From: JADKAV01 sp963818505
Lineage (GTDB): Bacteria > Actinomycetota > Actinomycetes > S36-B12 > UBA10799
NCBI GenBank assembly: GCA_963818505.1
Contig: CAWFSJ010000001.1
Location: 62,001-126,000, forward strand
Reading direction: 5' to 3'
Length of the DNA stretch: 64,000 nt
Shown here piece after piece: positions 62,640-64,000 of the stretch (positions within the stretch are counted from its first letter, which is position 1; the number at the start of each line of letters is the position of its first letter). Position numbers and translations under genes: made by a program. The notes beneath the pieces were generated by a model. It had not been told where the DNA came from. It ran no database searches and saw nothing but the letters and a program-made list of their open reading frames with translations.

Positions 62640-63565
62640 ACATCCAGGACGAAGTCACATATTGGGCGTACTCCACCGGCTGGCGGGTCGTGCGGGCCCT
62701 GCCTGAACGCGCTGCCTACGGGCTCTTCTCGCAGGTCGGTGACCAGCTCTGGCGCCAGCGGGGCAAGGGCGTCAAGCAGTTGGAGAAGAACCTCCGGAGA
62801 GTGCTTCCGGACGCAACCGAGTCGGAACTCCGGGAGGTGTCGCACGACGGAATGCGCTCCTACATGCGCTATTGGTGCGATGCGTTCCGGATGCCGTCCT
62901 GGAGTCCTGAGGAGATAACCCACCGGCATCGCGCGGTCAACGACCACTATCTGGCGGAGGCACTCGCTGGGGGCAAGGGGGTGGTCTTCGCGGTGCCTCA
63001 TGCGGGCAACTACGACCTCACGGGGGCATGGGGGACCATCCACTTCGCACAGGTCATCAGTGTCGCGGAGCGGTTGAAGCCCGAGCGGCTCTACGAGGAG
63101 TTCCTGGACTACCGACGCAGCGTGGGGATGAAGATCCTCCCGCACGCCGGGGCGGAGGGCATCTTCGACCAACTCGTGGACCTGGTGGCTGACAACGGTC
63201 TGCTGGCTCTGCTCGCCGACCGCGACCTGAGCCGCCACGGCGTGCAGGTGGAGTTCTTCGGGGAGACAGCGAAGATGCCGATCGGCCCGGCTGCCATCTC
63301 CATGATCACCGGTGCCCCATTGTTGGCCACCGGTCTGTACTACACGGGACCGCGTGCACACGTTCATGTCTTCCCCCCGGTCGAACGCCCCGCCGGCGAC
63401 TGGGTCGGTGCAGACCGTTTCGACGAGGACTTCATCGAAGCGGCGCATGAGTTCACCCAGTCGATGGCGGTCCGGCTGCAGGAGGGCATCGCCAACCACC
63501 CGCAGGACTGGCACATGCTCCAGCCTGTCTTCCTCGCGGATCTGGACCCCCGGCGCGCCACGTGA
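62636..63565 (+). CDS. patA: Phosphatidylinositol mannoside acyltransferase (PatA-like, LpxL/HtrB family)
   Basis: The 309-residue protein has an amphipathic N-terminus and the acyltransferase pair in VPHAGNYDLTG (HxxxxD, about residue 122). Further blocks LLADRDLSRHGVQVEFFG and KMPIGPAAISMITGAPLL match the LpxL-type family. It acylates the mannose of PIM1/PIM2 at the inner membrane. It starts 4 bp inside the pgsA1 gene and is followed with overlap by pimA. Confidence 0.92.
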   Translation: MNIQDEVTYWAYSTGWRVVRALPERAAYGLFSQVGDQLWRQRGKGVKQLEKNLRRVLPDATESELREVSHDGMRSYMRYWCDAFRMPSWSPEEITHRHRAVNDHYLAEALAGGKGVVFAVPHAGNYDLTGAWGTIHFAQVISVAERLKPERLYEEFLDYRRSVGMKILPHAGAEGIFDQLVDLVADNGLLALLADRDLSRHGVQVEFFGETAKMPIGPAAISMITGAPLLATGLYYTGPRAHVHVFPPVERPAGDWVGADRFDEDFIEAAHEFTQSMAVRLQEGIANHPQDWHMLQPVFLADLDPRRAT

Positions 63566-64000
63566 GGATCGGAATCGTCTGCCCTTATGACTGGACCTCC
63601 CCGGGGGGTGTGAAGGCACATGTGCACGACCAGGCTCTGACCCTGCAGCGCTTCGGCCACGAAGTCAGCGTGCTGGCCCCGGTCGACGATGATGAGTACC
63701 CGCTTGAGGACTTCGTGGTCGATGGCGGCAAGCCTGTGTCAGTGCCTTACAACGGATCGGTGGCGAAGGTCAACTTCGGCCCCGTGTCGGCGGCCAGGGT
63801 CCGCCGCTGGATCAAGGAGGGGCAGTTCGACGTACTGCACGTACATGAGCCGGCATCACCGACGCTGAGCGTCCTGGCCTGCTGGGCGGCAAGGGGCCCG
63901 ATCGTTGCCACCTGGCACAGTTCCCAGGCCCGCTCGCGGGCCCTGTCCGCGGCGTACTACCTGGTGCAGACCGCCATGGAGAAGATCTCCGCGCGGATCG
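63562..64000 (+). CDS. pimA: Phosphatidylinositol mannosyltransferase, N-terminal part (window edge)
   Basis: GTG 63562 overlaps the patA stop. The visible 146 residues are a GT-B (GT4) N-terminal domain: MRIGIVCPYDWTSPGGVKAH (glycine loop), VSVPYNGSVAKVNFGP, FDVLHVHEPASPTLSVLA and IVATWHSS. These match PimA, which adds the first mannose to PI. The gene is truncated at the window end. Confidence 0.93.
   Translation, partial: MRIGIVCPYDWTSPGGVKAHVHDQALTLQRFGHEVSVLAPVDDDEYPLEDFVVDGGKPVSVPYNGSVAKVNFGPVSAARVRRWIKEGQFDVLHVHEPASPTLSVLACWAARGPIVATWHSSQARSRALSAAYYLVQTAMEKISARI

Overview
The window is high-GC actinobacterial chromosome with dense, mostly short-spaced genes. The evidence is gene content and order. 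Bases 47964-56015 carry CDP-alcohol phosphatidyltransferase, DUF881, sbp/DUF1290, DUF881, gcvH, FHA protein, MerR (FtsR type), bifunctional nuclease, MerR and gcvP, the order known from Mycobacterium (Rv1822-Rv1832). Bases 58624-64000 carry thrS, HIT, phosphatidylinositol-phosphate synthase, PIM acyltransferase and pimA, the order of Rv2614c-Rv2610c. An F420-type LLM oxidoreductase, a WS/DGAT acyltransferase and many leaderless starts (TAnnnT 6-8 nt before ATG/GTG) fit the same phylum. I cannot name the genus.

Layout. 1-5.1 kb: membrane protein, a small exported collagen-like protein, MFS exporter, PlsC acyltransferase, and a decayed SOUL-type haem-binding gene whose pieces lie on both strands. 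5.1-13.9 kb: old-yellow-enzyme reductase, exported protein of unknown function, membrane diguanylate cyclase, MBL hydrolase, a second collagen-like protein, a MerB-like protein, a frameshifted HSL-family esterase, DUF3467 and flippase-like proteins. 13.9-18.8 kb: SNF2 helicase plus SWIM protein, and an exported M1 aminopeptidase. 18.8-20.3 kb: a small decayed pocket with a DUF222 remnant, a VapBC toxin-antitoxin pair and about 490 bp without a gene.

20.3-30.5 kb: enoyl-CoA hydratase, SDRs, SHOCT membrane protein, LLM oxidoreductase, AAA+ ATPase, a 33-codon mini-gene with its own promoter and terminator, a lipase, two CYTH-type proteins and an SLC13 permease with TrkA-C domains. 30.6-34.7 kb: a potABCD-like polyamine ABC operon (potA, binding protein, potB, potC). 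34.8-47.9 kb: DsbA/FrnE, SGNH hydrolase, aquaporin, L,D-transpeptidase, BrkB/YihY, a copper-monooxygenase-like lipoprotein, amidase, WS/DGAT, TerC, AzlCD, a metzincin-like exported protein and a membrane protein. 47.9-64 kb: the two mycobacterial-type housekeeping blocks, separated by a Na+/H+ antiporter, a HAD phosphatase and a thioesterase.

Points most worth a second look: a 68-bp near-perfect palindrome present twice, each time directly ahead of one of the two paralogous collagen-like genes; a shared CTAAnnnTCTACTAGAGGT dyad in front of both MerR-linked transcription units; the scrambled SOUL gene; the mini-gene at 24.86 kb; an EF-G-like protein without a Walker A motif divergent from the PI-phosphate synthase gene; and gcvP, whose conserved N-terminus lies upstream of any canonical start codon.
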